A stretch of 64,000 nucleotides of DNA from an uncultured Holophagaceae bacterium. Its GTDB lineage: Bacteria; Acidobacteriota; Holophagae; Holophagales; Holophagaceae. Positions 32,819 to 41,586 of the stretch are shown here, one piece after another (position 1 is the stretch's first letter; the number at the start of each line of letters is the position of its first letter). A program made the position numbers and the translations under genes. The notes below the pieces were generated by a model, which worked only from the letters and a program-made list of their open reading frames with translations, was not told the DNA's origin and did not search any database. The stretch lies in contig CAIOFF010000048.1 in the NCBI GenBank assembly GCA_903857495.1, positions 62,001 through 126,000 of the forward strand. The letters run 5' to 3'.

Positions 32819-34508
32819 GCATCAGGGTGCCGAAGGGTGACCCCAGCAGAGGCGGCAGGCCGGGGACCCGCTCCTCATAGAACCCCGCCATGCCGGCGTC
32901 GGCGTGGTGCCGGGCGGCAGCGGAAGGGGTGACGCCCAGGAAGCAGACCCGGGCGCACAGGTTGGAGACCAGGGCCGCCTCGTCGCCATCCAGGGCCTGC
33001 CCGGCGCGCAGGGCGCGGCTCAGGCCCTTGTGGTGGCGGAGCCGCCGGTGGACGCGCTCCACCAGGGCCGCATACCGTTCCAGGGGCAGGGGGGTGCCCA
33101 GGCGCTCGAGGCGGTCCAGGGTGGTGAAGGCGTGCAGGAGGGCCTGGGCGGGCAGGCGGAAGTGGTTGTGGTCCTCGTGCAGGCGGGCGTGGAGGGCGCC
33201 AAAGGCCGCCACGGGACCTGGCAGCTTGGCCTTGGTATAGCCTGCGGCATGGGCCAGGTGGGCGCCGAAGAGCAGCTTGGTGCCGCGGTCGCCGAGGTCG
33301 TAGGGGGCGGCGTGGGCGGCCTCCAGGGCGGTCTCCAGCGCCTGGCGGACGAACCGCTCCATGAGGATGCCCGGGCTGAAGTTGCGGACTCTGGCTGCAT
33401 GGGTGATGGCGATGCAGAGGCGCACGAACTGGCCGTCCCCGATGCGGGTGTCCTGCAGCAGGTCCGTCTGGAGGCGGTGCACGGCCTCGAAGAGCTGGGT
33501 CCGCTGGGGGGCCAGGTCCTCGCCGCCGAGCAGCCCGCCATCCGCCAGGAACAGGTCGGCGGCATAGGGCAGGTGCCAGCCGGAGGCCGCCACCGAGGCG
33601 GGCACCAGGTCCCGCATGCGGCCGAGGAGCGCGCTCAGCCGCTCGCGGTTGCACAGGAGGTAGGCGTGCTTCGGCTCCTCCCGGGCCGTGCGCAGGAGCC
33701 GCACCAGGAAGCCGACCTTGGCCCGGACACTGCGGACCTGGGAGAAGAGGGAGAGCCGGTCATAGGCTTCCAGCAGGCGCTCGTAGTCCGACACCAGGGT
33801 CGAGGGCCGCCCGCCCCGGGCCATGCCCTCCAGGTAGAAGGAGAGGAGGCCGCCCGGGTCCTCCCGGAGGTGCCGGAGGCCGGCGCCGTGGCTGGCAAGG
33901 GGCCCGCAGGCGGTCTGCAGCACCGCCTCGAAGGCCTCGAACACCGGCGCCTCGGGCAGGGCGGCCTCGCCGGCGGCCGTCAGGGTGAAGTAGCCCTCGG
34001 GCTCCACCAGGGTGCCCGCCGGGGCCTGCTTCTGCAGCAGGTCGAGCTCGCGGTCGGTCTCGGCGAGGCGGTCCAGGCGCTCCCGCCCCTCCACCTGCAG
34101 ATGCTCCTGGATGCGGTCGAGGTGCGCGGCCACGTCCGCGGGTTCGGCCACGCCCCGCACCTGGATCTTGAGCAGCCGGAGCAGCTCGAAGAGCTGGCTC
34201 ACATCCGGATCCTCGGCCCCGGGGCTGGGCGGGGCCGCGAGGGGGAGCAGGCCCGCCAGCCGGAAGCGCGGCGCCAGCCGGCGCTGGATGCGGTCGGCGC
34301 AGCCCCGGGCCTCGAGGATCAGGCGGTGGACCTCCTGCAGGGACTCGTAGCGGGTCTCCAGGCTGGCCTGTTTGGGTCGCTCGTCCTTCTGGATGAGGCC
34401 CTTGGCCAGCAGCTCCTCCAGCCCCGCGCGGCCAAGCTCCTCCAGGCGCACCGATTCGGAGGCAGCCAGAAGCTTGAGGCAGTCGAGTCCAGTCGGGGTC
34501 AGGTCCAT
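32811..34508 (-). CDS. 565-residue protein of unknown function
   Basis: A soluble, almost entirely helical protein with no family I recognise. The first ~45 residues (LTPTGLDCLKLLAA then LEELGRAGLEELLAKGLIQK) resemble a winged-helix or ARM-like start. The middle is Leu/Ala/Arg-rich helices. The second half contains LCIAITHAARVRNFSPGI and LPAQALLHAFTTLDRLERLG. It has no signal peptide, membrane segment or catalytic motif. The ATG at 34508 gives a full-length reading. It is probably a real gene because codon use matches its neighbours. Confidence 0.65.
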   Translation of the reverse strand: MDLTPTGLDCLKLLAASESVRLEELGRAGLEELLAKGLIQKDERPKQASLETRYESLQEVHRLILEARGCADRIQRRLAPRFRLAGLLPLAAPPSPGAEDPDVSQLFELLRLLKIQVRGVAEPADVAAHLDRIQEHLQVEGRERLDRLAETDRELDLLQKQAPAGTLVEPEGYFTLTAAGEAALPEAPVFEAFEAVLQTACGPLASHGAGLRHLREDPGGLLSFYLEGMARGGRPSTLVSDYERLLEAYDRLSLFSQVRSVRAKVGFLVRLLRTAREEPKHAYLLCNRERLSALLGRMRDLVPASVAASGWHLPYAADLFLADGGLLGGEDLAPQRTQLFEAVHRLQTDLLQDTRIGDGQFVRLCIAITHAARVRNFSPGILMERFVRQALETALEAAHAAPYDLGDRGTKLLFGAHLAHAAGYTKAKLPGPVAAFGALHARLHEDHNHFRLPAQALLHAFTTLDRLERLGTPLPLERYAALVERVHRRLRHHKGLSRALRAGQALDGDEAALVSNLCARVCFLGVTPSAAARHHADAGMAGFYEERVPGLPPLLGSPFGTLMLS

Positions 34509-34624
34509 GAGCGTTCGAGGCGATCTCCAGGCGGGTGGCTGCCCGCTGGAGCGTCATCGGCTCCTGCCCCTTCCAGGTCAAGTATTTGGTCGGCAGCACT
34601 CAGGCGCCTTGGCTTCTGTAGAGC

Positions 34625-34662
34625 GAAAGACCCCGAAGCCGGTCTCGGCTTCGGGGTCTTTC
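34625..34662 (-). terminator. Strong hairpin terminator after serC
   Basis: A perfect 16-bp stem (34625-34640 with 34647-34662) and a 6-nt loop. It begins 20 bp after the serC stop on the minus strand. The stem ends in TTTC, so it can act as an intrinsic terminator for the serine operon. Confidence 0.75.
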
Positions 34663-34681
34663 ACTGGCGCCTGCCGAGCAC

Positions 34682-35782
34682 TCAGCCGTTGGTCTTGACG
34701 AACTGCTCCATGAAGTCCACCAGGGTCTTCACGTTGTCCACGGTCACCGCGTTGTAGCAGCTGACCCGGATGCCGCCGATGTCGCGGTAGCCCTTGAGGC
34801 CCACCATGCCGGCCTTCTTGGCTTCCTTGACGAACTGGTCATCGAGCTCCGGCGTGGGCAGGAAGAAGTCCACGTTCATGAGGCTGCGGTGAGCCTTCTC
34901 GGTGACGAAGCCGCGGTAGAAGCCCGCGTGCTTGTCGATGCAGCCGTAGAGCAGCTCGCCCTTCTTGCGGTTGTTGGCCTCGATGGCCTTCAGGCCGCCG
35001 ATGCTCTTGTTGTAGGCCAGCACGTTCCGCAGGATGTAGATGCCGAAGGTGGGCGGGGTGTTGTAGAGGCTGTTCTTCTCGGCGTGGATCTTGAAGCGCA
35101 GGTAGCTGGGCAGGTCCTGGGCCTGGCACTGCTCGAGGAAGTCCTCGCGGATGATGGTGAGGGTCACGCCGCTGGGGCCGAGGTTCTTCTGGGCGCCGCC
35201 GTACATGAGGCCGAAGGGGGCCACGTCGAAGGGCCGCCACATGAAGTCGCTGCTCATGTCGCAGACAAGCGGGACGCCGTTGGTCTCCGGGAACTCGTGC
35301 CACTGGGTGCCTTCCACCGTGTTGTTGCTGGTGAAGTGGACATAGGTGCTGTCGGGGCCGATGGAGATCTCATTGGCGTAGGGGAGGCGGCTGAACTTCA
35401 GGTCCTTGGTGCTGCCAGCCACGCGGACGTTGTCGCCGCCCACCAGCTTGGCTTCCTTGGTGGCCTTCTCCGCCCAGTTGCCCGTGACGAGGTAGTCGGC
35501 CTTCTGGCCGCCGCGCAGCAGGTTCAGGGGGATCATGCCGAAGCTGAGGTGCGCGCCGCCCTGGAGCATCAGCACCTTGTAGTTGGCGGGCAGGCCCATC
35601 AGCTCCTTGGTGAGGGCGATGGCCTCCTCGTGGACCGCGTCGTACTCCTTGGCGCGGTGGCTGATCTCCATGACGGACATGCCGGTGCCGGCGAAGTCCA
35701 GCAGTTCCGCCTGGGCACGCTCGAGGGCCGGCAGGGGCAGACCGGCGGGGCCGGCGTAGAAGTTGATCATGCGATGGGTCAT
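34682..35782 (-). CDS. serC: Phosphoserine aminotransferase
   Basis: A 366-residue fold-type I aminotransferase that converts 3-phosphohydroxypyruvate to phosphoserine. It has NFYAGPAGLP, MEISHRAKEY, LMLQGGAHLSFGMIPLNL, VCDMSSDFMWRP, and the PLP lysine K199 in MYGGAQKNLGPSG. GGAGGTTCCC precedes the ATG. It is downstream of serA, separated by a 136-bp gap that holds a repeat element. Confidence 0.95.
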   Translation of the reverse strand: MTHRMINFYAGPAGLPLPALERAQAELLDFAGTGMSVMEISHRAKEYDAVHEEAIALTKELMGLPANYKVLMLQGGAHLSFGMIPLNLLRGGQKADYLVTGNWAEKATKEAKLVGGDNVRVAGSTKDLKFSRLPYANEISIGPDSTYVHFTSNNTVEGTQWHEFPETNGVPLVCDMSSDFMWRPFDVAPFGLMYGGAQKNLGPSGVTLTIIREDFLEQCQAQDLPSYLRFKIHAEKNSLYNTPPTFGIYILRNVLAYNKSIGGLKAIEANNRKKGELLYGCIDKHAGFYRGFVTEKAHRSLMNVDFFLPTPELDDQFVKEAKKAGMVGLKGYRDIGGIRVSCYNAVTVDNVKTLVDFMEQFVKTNG

Positions 35783-35810
35783 GGGAACCTCCTGGGATTA
35801 GAAAATCGAA

Positions 35811-35915
35811 AAACTCTCGCAGAGAAAAGACGAGATGGCAGAGATGGCAGAGAAAGGAGTCTTGTTGTTCCTCTGCAGCCTCTGTTTCCTCAGCGCCCCT
35901 CCGCGAGAGTGGTTG
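35811..35915. repeat. Purine-rich intergenic repeat inside the serA-serC operon
   Basis: Short-unit repeat (GAGATGGCA, AGATGGCAG) with inverted ends ACTCTCGC (35813-35820) and GCGAGAGT (35903-35910). The 12-nt end ACTCTCGCAGAG recurs inverted in the repeat at 45413-45565. It occupies nearly all of the serA-serC gap. Confidence 0.6.
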
Positions 35916-35918
35916 TAG

Positions 35919-36791
35919 TTAGGCCTTAAAGTCGTTGAGGATCAGCACCACCTCGTCGCCGATGCGGCCGAGGTTCTCCTTGGAGCTGGCGCCGATGTGG
36001 GGGGCCATGAAGACGTTGGGCGCGCTCAGCAGGGCGCAGTCCGCCGGGGGCGGATCGCTGGGCCAGACGTCCGTGCCGTAGGCCTTCACCTTGCCGCTCT
36101 GCAGGGCGGCTACAAGGTCGGCCTCGTTGACGCACTTGCCGCGGCCGGTGTTGATGATCATGACGCCGGGCTTCATCTGCTCGAGGAGGGCGGCATTGAT
36201 CATGCCGCGGGTCTCGTCCGTGAGGGGGGTGTGCATGCTGATGACGTCGGACTGGGCGGCGAGGGCCTCCAGGCTCACCAGCTCCGCGATGGGGTGCTCC
36301 TTCAGGAAGGGATCATAGGCGAGCACCTTCATGCCGAAGGCCTGGGCGCGCTTGGCCACTTCGCTGGCGATGGCGCCGGCGCCCACGAGGCCCAGCGTCT
36401 TCTTGAACAGCTCGGTGCGCTTCAGCTCGCTCTTGAGGAACTTGCCCTCCTTCATGGAGATGTGGGCCTCGATGAGGCGGGCGGGGATGGCGACCATGAA
36501 GGCCATGGCCATCTCGGCCACGGCCACGCTGCTGGCGCGCGGGGTGTTGACGGCTTTCACGCCGCGCTCGGCGCAGGCCTTCTTGTCCACATTGTCCATG
36601 CCCACACCGCCACGGATGACCAGCTTCAGGGCCGGGGCCTGGGCCAGGGTCTCCGGAGTGACCTTGGTCTTGGAGCGGACGAGCATGACCGTGGCTTCGG
36701 GCAGGCGGGCCATGTCGTCGGTGACCTCGCCGAAGGAGGCCAGCCGCTTGGGCAGGCTGGCGTCGAAGGCGTCTGCGATGAGGATCAGCAT
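35919..36791 (-). CDS. serA: D-3-phosphoglycerate dehydrogenase (short, ACT-less)
   Basis: A 290-residue D-2-hydroxyacid dehydrogenase catalysing the first step of serine synthesis. It has RGGVGMDNVD, the NAD motif LGLVGAGAIASEVAKRA, NTGRGKCVNE, and APHIGASSKENLGRIG with catalytic His. It ends after the substrate-binding domain, with no C-terminal ACT domain, so serine feedback through ACT is absent. The start at 36791 is set by AGGAG. Genes for DUF1015 and SerC flank it. Confidence 0.88.
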   Translation of the reverse strand: MLILIADAFDASLPKRLASFGEVTDDMARLPEATVMLVRSKTKVTPETLAQAPALKLVIRGGVGMDNVDKKACAERGVKAVNTPRASSVAVAEMAMAFMVAIPARLIEAHISMKEGKFLKSELKRTELFKKTLGLVGAGAIASEVAKRAQAFGMKVLAYDPFLKEHPIAELVSLEALAAQSDVISMHTPLTDETRGMINAALLEQMKPGVMIINTGRGKCVNEADLVAALQSGKVKAYGTDVWPSDPPPADCALLSAPNVFMAPHIGASSKENLGRIGDEVVLILNDFKA

Positions 36792-36819
36792 TGCGGTTCT
36801 CCTAGATGGGGTTACTGCT

Positions 36820-38058
36820 TCAACCTTCATACATGCGGACCAGCAGGCCGGAGCGCAGCTTGGGCTCGAACCAGGTGGACTTGGGTGGCATCACCTCGCC
36901 GGCGTCGGCCACCGACATGAGCTGGGTGAGCGAGGTGGGATAGATGGCGAAGGCCACGGCGCAGCCCTCCTTCACCCGGCGCTCCAGCTCGTCCATGCCG
37001 CGGATGCCGCCGATGAAGTCGATGCGGGTGTTGGTGCGGGGGTCGTCGATGCCGAGAACCGGCGCCAGCAGGTTGTCCTGCAGGATGCTCACGTCGAGGC
37101 CGCGCACGGGGTCGCTGGCGGGGAAGCTGCCGGGCTTGGCCTTGAGCTCATACCAGCTGCCACCGAGATACATGCCGAAGGTGGTCGGCGCCTGGGGCGC
37201 GCGGTGGGCCGACACGGTCACGTCGAACTTCTCGGCCACCTTGGCCAGGAAGGCCTCTTGGCTCAGGCCGTTGAGGTCCTTCACCACGCGGTTGTAGTCC
37301 ATGATCTTGAGCTGGTCGTGGGGGAACACCACGGCCATGAAGCTCTCGTAGGGCTCGTCGCCGGTGCCCGGACCCTCGGCGGCGCGGCGGGCCTGGCCAT
37401 AGCGGATGGCGGCGGCGGTGCGGTGGTGGCCGTCGGCGATGTAGAGGGCGGGGACACCGTTGAAGAGGTGCACCAGCTCGTAGACCACGGTCTCGCCCGA
37501 GACCACCCACACGGTGTGGCCGATGCCGTCGGGCGACACGAAGTCATACATCGGGACCTGCTTCCGGATGTCGTTCACGATGTGGTCGATGTAGGGCACG
37601 GCCTTGTAGGCCAGGAAGACGGGCTCGGCGTTGGCGGCCTGCTCGGTGACGTGGCGGGTGCGGTCGTCCTCCTTGTCCTTGCGGGTGAACTCGTGCCGCT
37701 TGATGAGGCCGTTCTCGTACTCTTCCACCGAGCAGAGGCCCACCAGCCCGGCCTGGACGTGGTCGCCCATGCGCTGCTGATAGATGTAGAGGCAGGGCGT
37801 GTTCTCCTTGAACAGGGAGCCGCTCTGGATGAGCCCGCGCAGGTTCGCCACGCCCTTGGCGTAGACCTCGTCGGCGTGGATGTCGATGCCCGCGGGCAGG
37901 TCGATCTCGGGGCGGCCCACGTGGAGGAAGGAGTGGGGGTTGCCCTTGGCCAGCTCCGCAGCCTCCTCGGTGTTCACCACGTCATAGGGGACGGCGGCGA
38001 CCAGGGCGGCGAGTTCGGGCCGGGGACGGTGGGCACAGAAGGGCTTCAGCTGGGACAT
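36820..38058 (-). CDS. DUF1015 family protein linked to serine biosynthesis
   Basis: A 412-residue DUF1015 (COG4198) protein. It has VPYDVVNTEEAAELAKGNPH, SFLHVGRPEIDLP, CLYIYQQRM, YIADGHHRTAAAIRYGQARR and the C-terminal KSTWFEPKLRSGLLVR. The family often neighbours serA and serC, and a phosphoserine phosphatase-like or regulatory role has been proposed. It is 28 bp upstream of serA on the same strand, giving the order DUF1015-serA-serC. No SerB is in the window. The start at 38058 gives the family length. Confidence 0.88.
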   Translation of the reverse strand: MSQLKPFCAHRPRPELAALVAAVPYDVVNTEEAAELAKGNPHSFLHVGRPEIDLPAGIDIHADEVYAKGVANLRGLIQSGSLFKENTPCLYIYQQRMGDHVQAGLVGLCSVEEYENGLIKRHEFTRKDKEDDRTRHVTEQAANAEPVFLAYKAVPYIDHIVNDIRKQVPMYDFVSPDGIGHTVWVVSGETVVYELVHLFNGVPALYIADGHHRTAAAIRYGQARRAAEGPGTGDEPYESFMAVVFPHDQLKIMDYNRVVKDLNGLSQEAFLAKVAEKFDVTVSAHRAPQAPTTFGMYLGGSWYELKAKPGSFPASDPVRGLDVSILQDNLLAPVLGIDDPRTNTRIDFIGGIRGMDELERRVKEGCAVAFAIYPTSLTQLMSVADAGEVMPPKSTWFEPKLRSGLLVRMYEG

Positions 38059-38202
38059 GGGAACCTGCCATGGGAAGGGGCCCCCGCGGGGCCGCACAGG
38101 CGCCATTATTCCCCCATGGGTGCCCTTTGGCGGCAGGAACTCGGAGGATTTTGACGAAAGTCCCAATCTTCGAAGATTTCAGGTCCAGAGCGTCAAGCTT
38201 CT

Positions 38203-38934
38203 TCACCCTTCGCCGAACTCCCGGTCCTGCTGGTCCGTGAGCATGGCCGCGTTCATGAGCAGCTCGGTGAGGGGCAGGTCCATGGTCTGCTCCACCCGGC
38301 AGGTCTCCACGAACTCGATGTCCGGCCGGTTCCAGCTGAGGATCTGGTAGGCGGCGGGCAGGCCCTCCTCGGCCTGGAAGCCGGCGTGGATCAGCTCGCC
38401 CTTCTTGAGGTAGAGCAGGCCCATGCCCGCGTCGGACTTGACGGTGAGGGTACAGGACTTTTTCTCCCAGTTGAGCAGCTGGAGGATGCTGTTCAGGCCG
38501 ATGCCGCGGATCATGCCCGTGGGCTCGAAGTGGGATGCCGTCCGGATGGCGTCCATGAGGATGGTCAGCCGCGGGGGCTTGGTGAGGATGCGGATGGCCC
38601 CCAGCTGCAGCGGGGTGTTGAGGTGCTGGCTCTCGCTCAGGCCGGTCATGACGATGATGGGGATCTGCGGGAAGTAGCGGCTCGCCTTGGCGATGAGGTT
38701 GAAGCCGTCCATGACGGGCATGTTGAGGTCCGTGACGAGGACGTGGACCGGCTCCTCGCGCAGGATCTCCATGGCCTGGCTGCCCTCTTGCGCCATGAGG
38801 ATCTTGAACCCCTGCAGGCCTTTGAGGCCAGCCCGGTAGAGGCTCAGCGTGGCCCGGTCATCCTCCACCACCAGCAGGGTCTTGGTGGGGCCCTCGGTGG
38901 GGAGCAGGGAGCGGATATGGCTAGATAGGTTCAT
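38203..38934 (-). CDS. Response regulator with C-terminal DUF4388 (PATAN) domain
   Basis: A 243-residue two-domain protein. The receiver domain (about 17-130) has acidic ED pair 24-25, the phosphorylation Asp69 in VTDLNMPVMDG, Thr97 in VMTG and Lys119 in LTKPP. The C-terminal part, LLNWEKKSCTLTVKSDAGMG then LLYLKKGELIHAGFQ, is a DUF4388/PATAN domain used in protein-protein signalling. No kinase is adjacent. It probably links a phosphorelay to motility or surface behaviour, an inference from the family. Confidence 0.9.
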   Translation of the reverse strand: MNLSSHIRSLLPTEGPTKTLLVVEDDRATLSLYRAGLKGLQGFKILMAQEGSQAMEILREEPVHVLVTDLNMPVMDGFNLIAKASRYFPQIPIIVMTGLSESQHLNTPLQLGAIRILTKPPRLTILMDAIRTASHFEPTGMIRGIGLNSILQLLNWEKKSCTLTVKSDAGMGLLYLKKGELIHAGFQAEEGLPAAYQILSWNRPDIEFVETCRVEQTMDLPLTELLMNAAMLTDQQDREFGEG

Positions 38935-38969
38935 GGATGAAGCTCATCGGCTGGGCCAAGGGTAACTCT

Positions 38970-40229
38970 TTAGCGCTCATCACCCTTAGGAATTTTCCGC
39001 TCGGGTTCTGGCTCCTTGGCCAGGATGGCCAGGGCTTCGGCCGAATCCCCGGGATTCTGAGCCTCCCAGGCCACCACCCAGGGGGGCAGCTCGGCGTCTT
39101 CGTAGTCCCGCAGCTTCCGGTGCCAGCTCACCAGGGACTGCACCATGGCCTCGTGGATGTTCTCGGCCTTGGGCGCGATGTGCCCTTCCCAGATGGGCTC
39201 GTGGAAGTATTTCAGCAGGGTGGCTTCCGCGGGCTTGCCCCAGACGGCATAGGTGCGGTCCAGGGGGCCACCCACAGGCTTCTGGTTCAGGTTCTCGCCA
39301 TAGAGGTAGAAGAAGACTGCGTCGCCGTCGCTCCAGTGCCGCAGGACGCCGAAGGCCCCCTTCAGCAGGTGGTTCTGCAGGGCCAGATCCAGGGGCTTCT
39401 CGGTGCGGAAGTCCCAGGGGCCAACGTGGGCGTGGGCCACGGAGGGATAGCCCACCTCGGTGATCATCACCGGGCGCTGGAACCGGGCTGTCAGGGTGCG
39501 GGCCTTGTAGACCACCCACCACCAGGCGTCCCGCACCTGCGCGTCGCTGGGGTACTCGTCGTACTTGGCGATGGGGTCGTAGGTGTTGATGCCGATCACG
39601 TCCAGGCAGTCGCCGAAGGTGAAGGTGTCGTGGCTGTCGAAGTTCACGCTGTAGACCAGCTTGCCCTTGTAGACCTGGCGGACCGCGGCCGCCAGGCGCC
39701 GCCACTGGTCGGGGAAGGCCTGGGTGGAGGCCATCTCGGTGCCGAGGCTGAACCACTCGACGCCGCCCGCCTGGGCCAGGGTGGCCAGCCGCACGTTGAA
39801 GGCGGTGTAGTTCTGCCACCAGAGGTCCCAGTTGTCAGGCGTGATGTTCCCGCGCCACCACTCGGCGTTCTCGGCCTCGTCCCGCATGTTGAGGGTCGGG
39901 AAGAACATCATCCGCAGGCCCCGGGCCTTGGCCTGCTGGAAGGTCAGGACCAGGGCGGCCTCGGACGGGCTGGACGTGGGGTGGCGGCGGATCTCGTTGC
40001 TGTGGCCCGTGTCCATGCGGTAGATGGCCTGCAGGCTGACGCAGGTGGCGCCGGTCTTGGCGATGCGGTCCAGTTCCTCACCGTAGTCATAGTCCGGCAG
40101 GCCGGCGTAGAGTCCCAGGACCATGCCTCGGGGCTGGGGCACCAGGGCCCGGTGCTGGGCCCGGCGCACGAAGACCAGCATGAGCGGGAGGGCCAGGATG
40201 GCGATGAGGGCGAGGATGCGACGGGGCAT
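38970..40229 (-). CDS. GH113-like glycoside hydrolase-fold protein
   Basis: A 419-residue protein with an N-terminal membrane anchor (about 5-22) and a TIM-barrel. The likely acid/base is Glu165 in WFSLGTEMAS and the nucleophile Glu258 in VMITEVGYPS; VIGINTYDPI lies between. The layout resembles GH113 beta-mannanase-type enzymes. It is probably tethered to the inner membrane, facing the periplasm. The substrate is not certain. Confidence 0.75.
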   Translation of the reverse strand: MPRRILALIAILALPLMLVFVRRAQHRALVPQPRGMVLGLYAGLPDYDYGEELDRIAKTGATCVSLQAIYRMDTGHSNEIRRHPTSSPSEAALVLTFQQAKARGLRMMFFPTLNMRDEAENAEWWRGNITPDNWDLWWQNYTAFNVRLATLAQAGGVEWFSLGTEMASTQAFPDQWRRLAAAVRQVYKGKLVYSVNFDSHDTFTFGDCLDVIGINTYDPIAKYDEYPSDAQVRDAWWWVVYKARTLTARFQRPVMITEVGYPSVAHAHVGPWDFRTEKPLDLALQNHLLKGAFGVLRHWSDGDAVFFYLYGENLNQKPVGGPLDRTYAVWGKPAEATLLKYFHEPIWEGHIAPKAENIHEAMVQSLVSWHRKLRDYEDAELPPWVVAWEAQNPGDSAEALAILAKEPEPERKIPKGDER

Positions 40230-40237
40230 GGGAACGG

Positions 40238-40271
40238 CTCCAATCTCCAGCCTAGCGGCTGGAGATTGGAG
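40238..40271. repeat. Long perfect palindrome upstream of the GH-like gene
   Basis: Two 15-bp arms, 40238-40252 and 40257-40271, enclose TAGC. It sits 9 bp upstream of the GH-like start codon, between it and the corC-like stop. Confidence 0.7.
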
Positions 40272-40291
40272 ATAGGAAACGCTTTACCGTT

Positions 40292-40314
40292 CTCGTGAAC
40301 CGCAGGTTCACGAG
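40292..40314. repeat. Palindrome overlapping the corC-like stop
   Basis: CTCGTGAACC and GGTTCACGAG form 10-bp arms with a GCA loop and include the final codons and TGA (40310-40308) of the corC-like gene. It may serve as its transcription end. Confidence 0.6.
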
Positions 40315-41573
40315 TGTTCTGGTAGCTCGGTGCGTTCGACCCTGATCTGCACGACCCGGGTCCCCTCCATGCGCAGCACGGTGAGGCGCGCGCCTTCGAC
40401 GTCGACGGACTCCTGGGCCTTGGGGATGTGTCCCAGCCGGGCCATGACCAGGCCGGCGATGGTGTCGAAGCCATCCCGTTCCCACTCGACGCCCAGGATC
40501 CCGGTCACATCCTCCACGTGGGTCTGGCCCGAGACGAGCCAGACGCCGGGCGCCTGCTCCACCAGGCCGGCGGGGGCCTCGTGCTCGTCCTGGATCTCAC
40601 CGAAGACCTCCTCGAGCAGATCCTCCAGGGTGACCAGGCCGGACACGCCGCCGAACTCATCCACCACCAGGGCCAGCTGGGTGCGGGCCCGCTGGAGGTC
40701 GCGCAGGAGGTCGGCCACGGGCTTGCTCTCGGGTACGAAATGCGGGGGCTTCATGAGGGAGCCCAGGGGCGGCTTGGCCCCGTCCGGCAGCTGCATGAGG
40801 TCCTTGACCAGCAGCACGCCGCGCACCTGGTCGATGCTGCCCTCGAAGACCGGCAGGCGGGAGTGGCGGCTGGTGGTGAAGGCGGCCCAGGCCTCCAGGA
40901 CCGTGGCCTCCAGGGGCAGGGCGATGATGCGGGTGCGGGGCGTCATCACCTCGCGCACCACGGTGTCGCCGAAGCTGACCACATTGCGGATGAGCTCCCG
41001 GTCCTCGGCCTCGAGGATGCCTTCGGCCTCGCCCTCTTCCAGGAGCGCGGTGACGGCCTCGTCCGTGGGTTCTTCCTCCTCGACATCGCGGGCCTTGTCC
41101 TCGGCCTGCTGCCGCATGATGCGCCGCGCCACCGGGTCCACCACCACGGCCAGGGCAGCCATGGCCGGGGCGAAGAGGGGGAACAGCCGCTGCAGCCAGA
41201 GGCTCGGATCCCGCGCGGCCAGCATGGCCGGGAGCAGCAGGTCCAGCAGCCAGAGGGAGGCCAGCAGGAGGACCGAGAAGGTCCAGCCCCCGCCCGGAAA
41301 GGTCTTGGCCAGGGGCCAAGCCAGCGCGGCCAGGGCCAGCAGGAGAGCCTGGTTCCACAGCCGGAGGGCCATGCCCATGGACCGTGGATGCTCCAGCAGC
41401 GCCGCCAGCCGGGGGTCTAGGATCGCCCCCTCCTCCAGCAGCCGCCGCCGCTGCAGCGAGGGCAGGGTGTGGAAGGCCGTCAGCAGGATGGCCATGGCGC
41501 ATCGATAGAGCAGCACCGCCAGGACGGCGAAGAGGAGCCAGGTGGGAGTGGGACTTATTGCGGGATCAGCCAT
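40308..41573 (-). CDS. CorC/HlyC family CBS-domain membrane protein
   Basis: A 421-residue protein of the hemolysin C/CorC (UPF0053) group. The N-terminal third has several membrane helices. Then come VREVMTPRTRIIALP and the paired CBS domains, which include TLEDLLEEVFGEIQDE (about 310-326), and a C-terminal CorC-HlyC domain. Such proteins bind adenine nucleotides and take part in Mg/Co export or tolerance. The N-terminal part is shorter and less regular than in full DUF21 members. Confidence 0.85.
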   Translation of the reverse strand: MADPAISPTPTWLLFAVLAVLLYRCAMAILLTAFHTLPSLQRRRLLEEGAILDPRLAALLEHPRSMGMALRLWNQALLLALAALAWPLAKTFPGGGWTFSVLLLASLWLLDLLLPAMLAARDPSLWLQRLFPLFAPAMAALAVVVDPVARRIMRQQAEDKARDVEEEEPTDEAVTALLEEGEAEGILEAEDRELIRNVVSFGDTVVREVMTPRTRIIALPLEATVLEAWAAFTTSRHSRLPVFEGSIDQVRGVLLVKDLMQLPDGAKPPLGSLMKPPHFVPESKPVADLLRDLQRARTQLALVVDEFGGVSGLVTLEDLLEEVFGEIQDEHEAPAGLVEQAPGVWLVSGQTHVEDVTGILGVEWERDGFDTIAGLVMARLGHIPKAQESVDVEGARLTVLRMEGTRVVQIRVERTELPEHS

Positions 41574-41586
41574 GATCCGATCAATG

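Noticed and set aside
36820-38058. Calling the DUF1015 protein SerB
   Set aside because: It lacks HAD phosphatase motifs; only genomic context links it to the phosphatase step.
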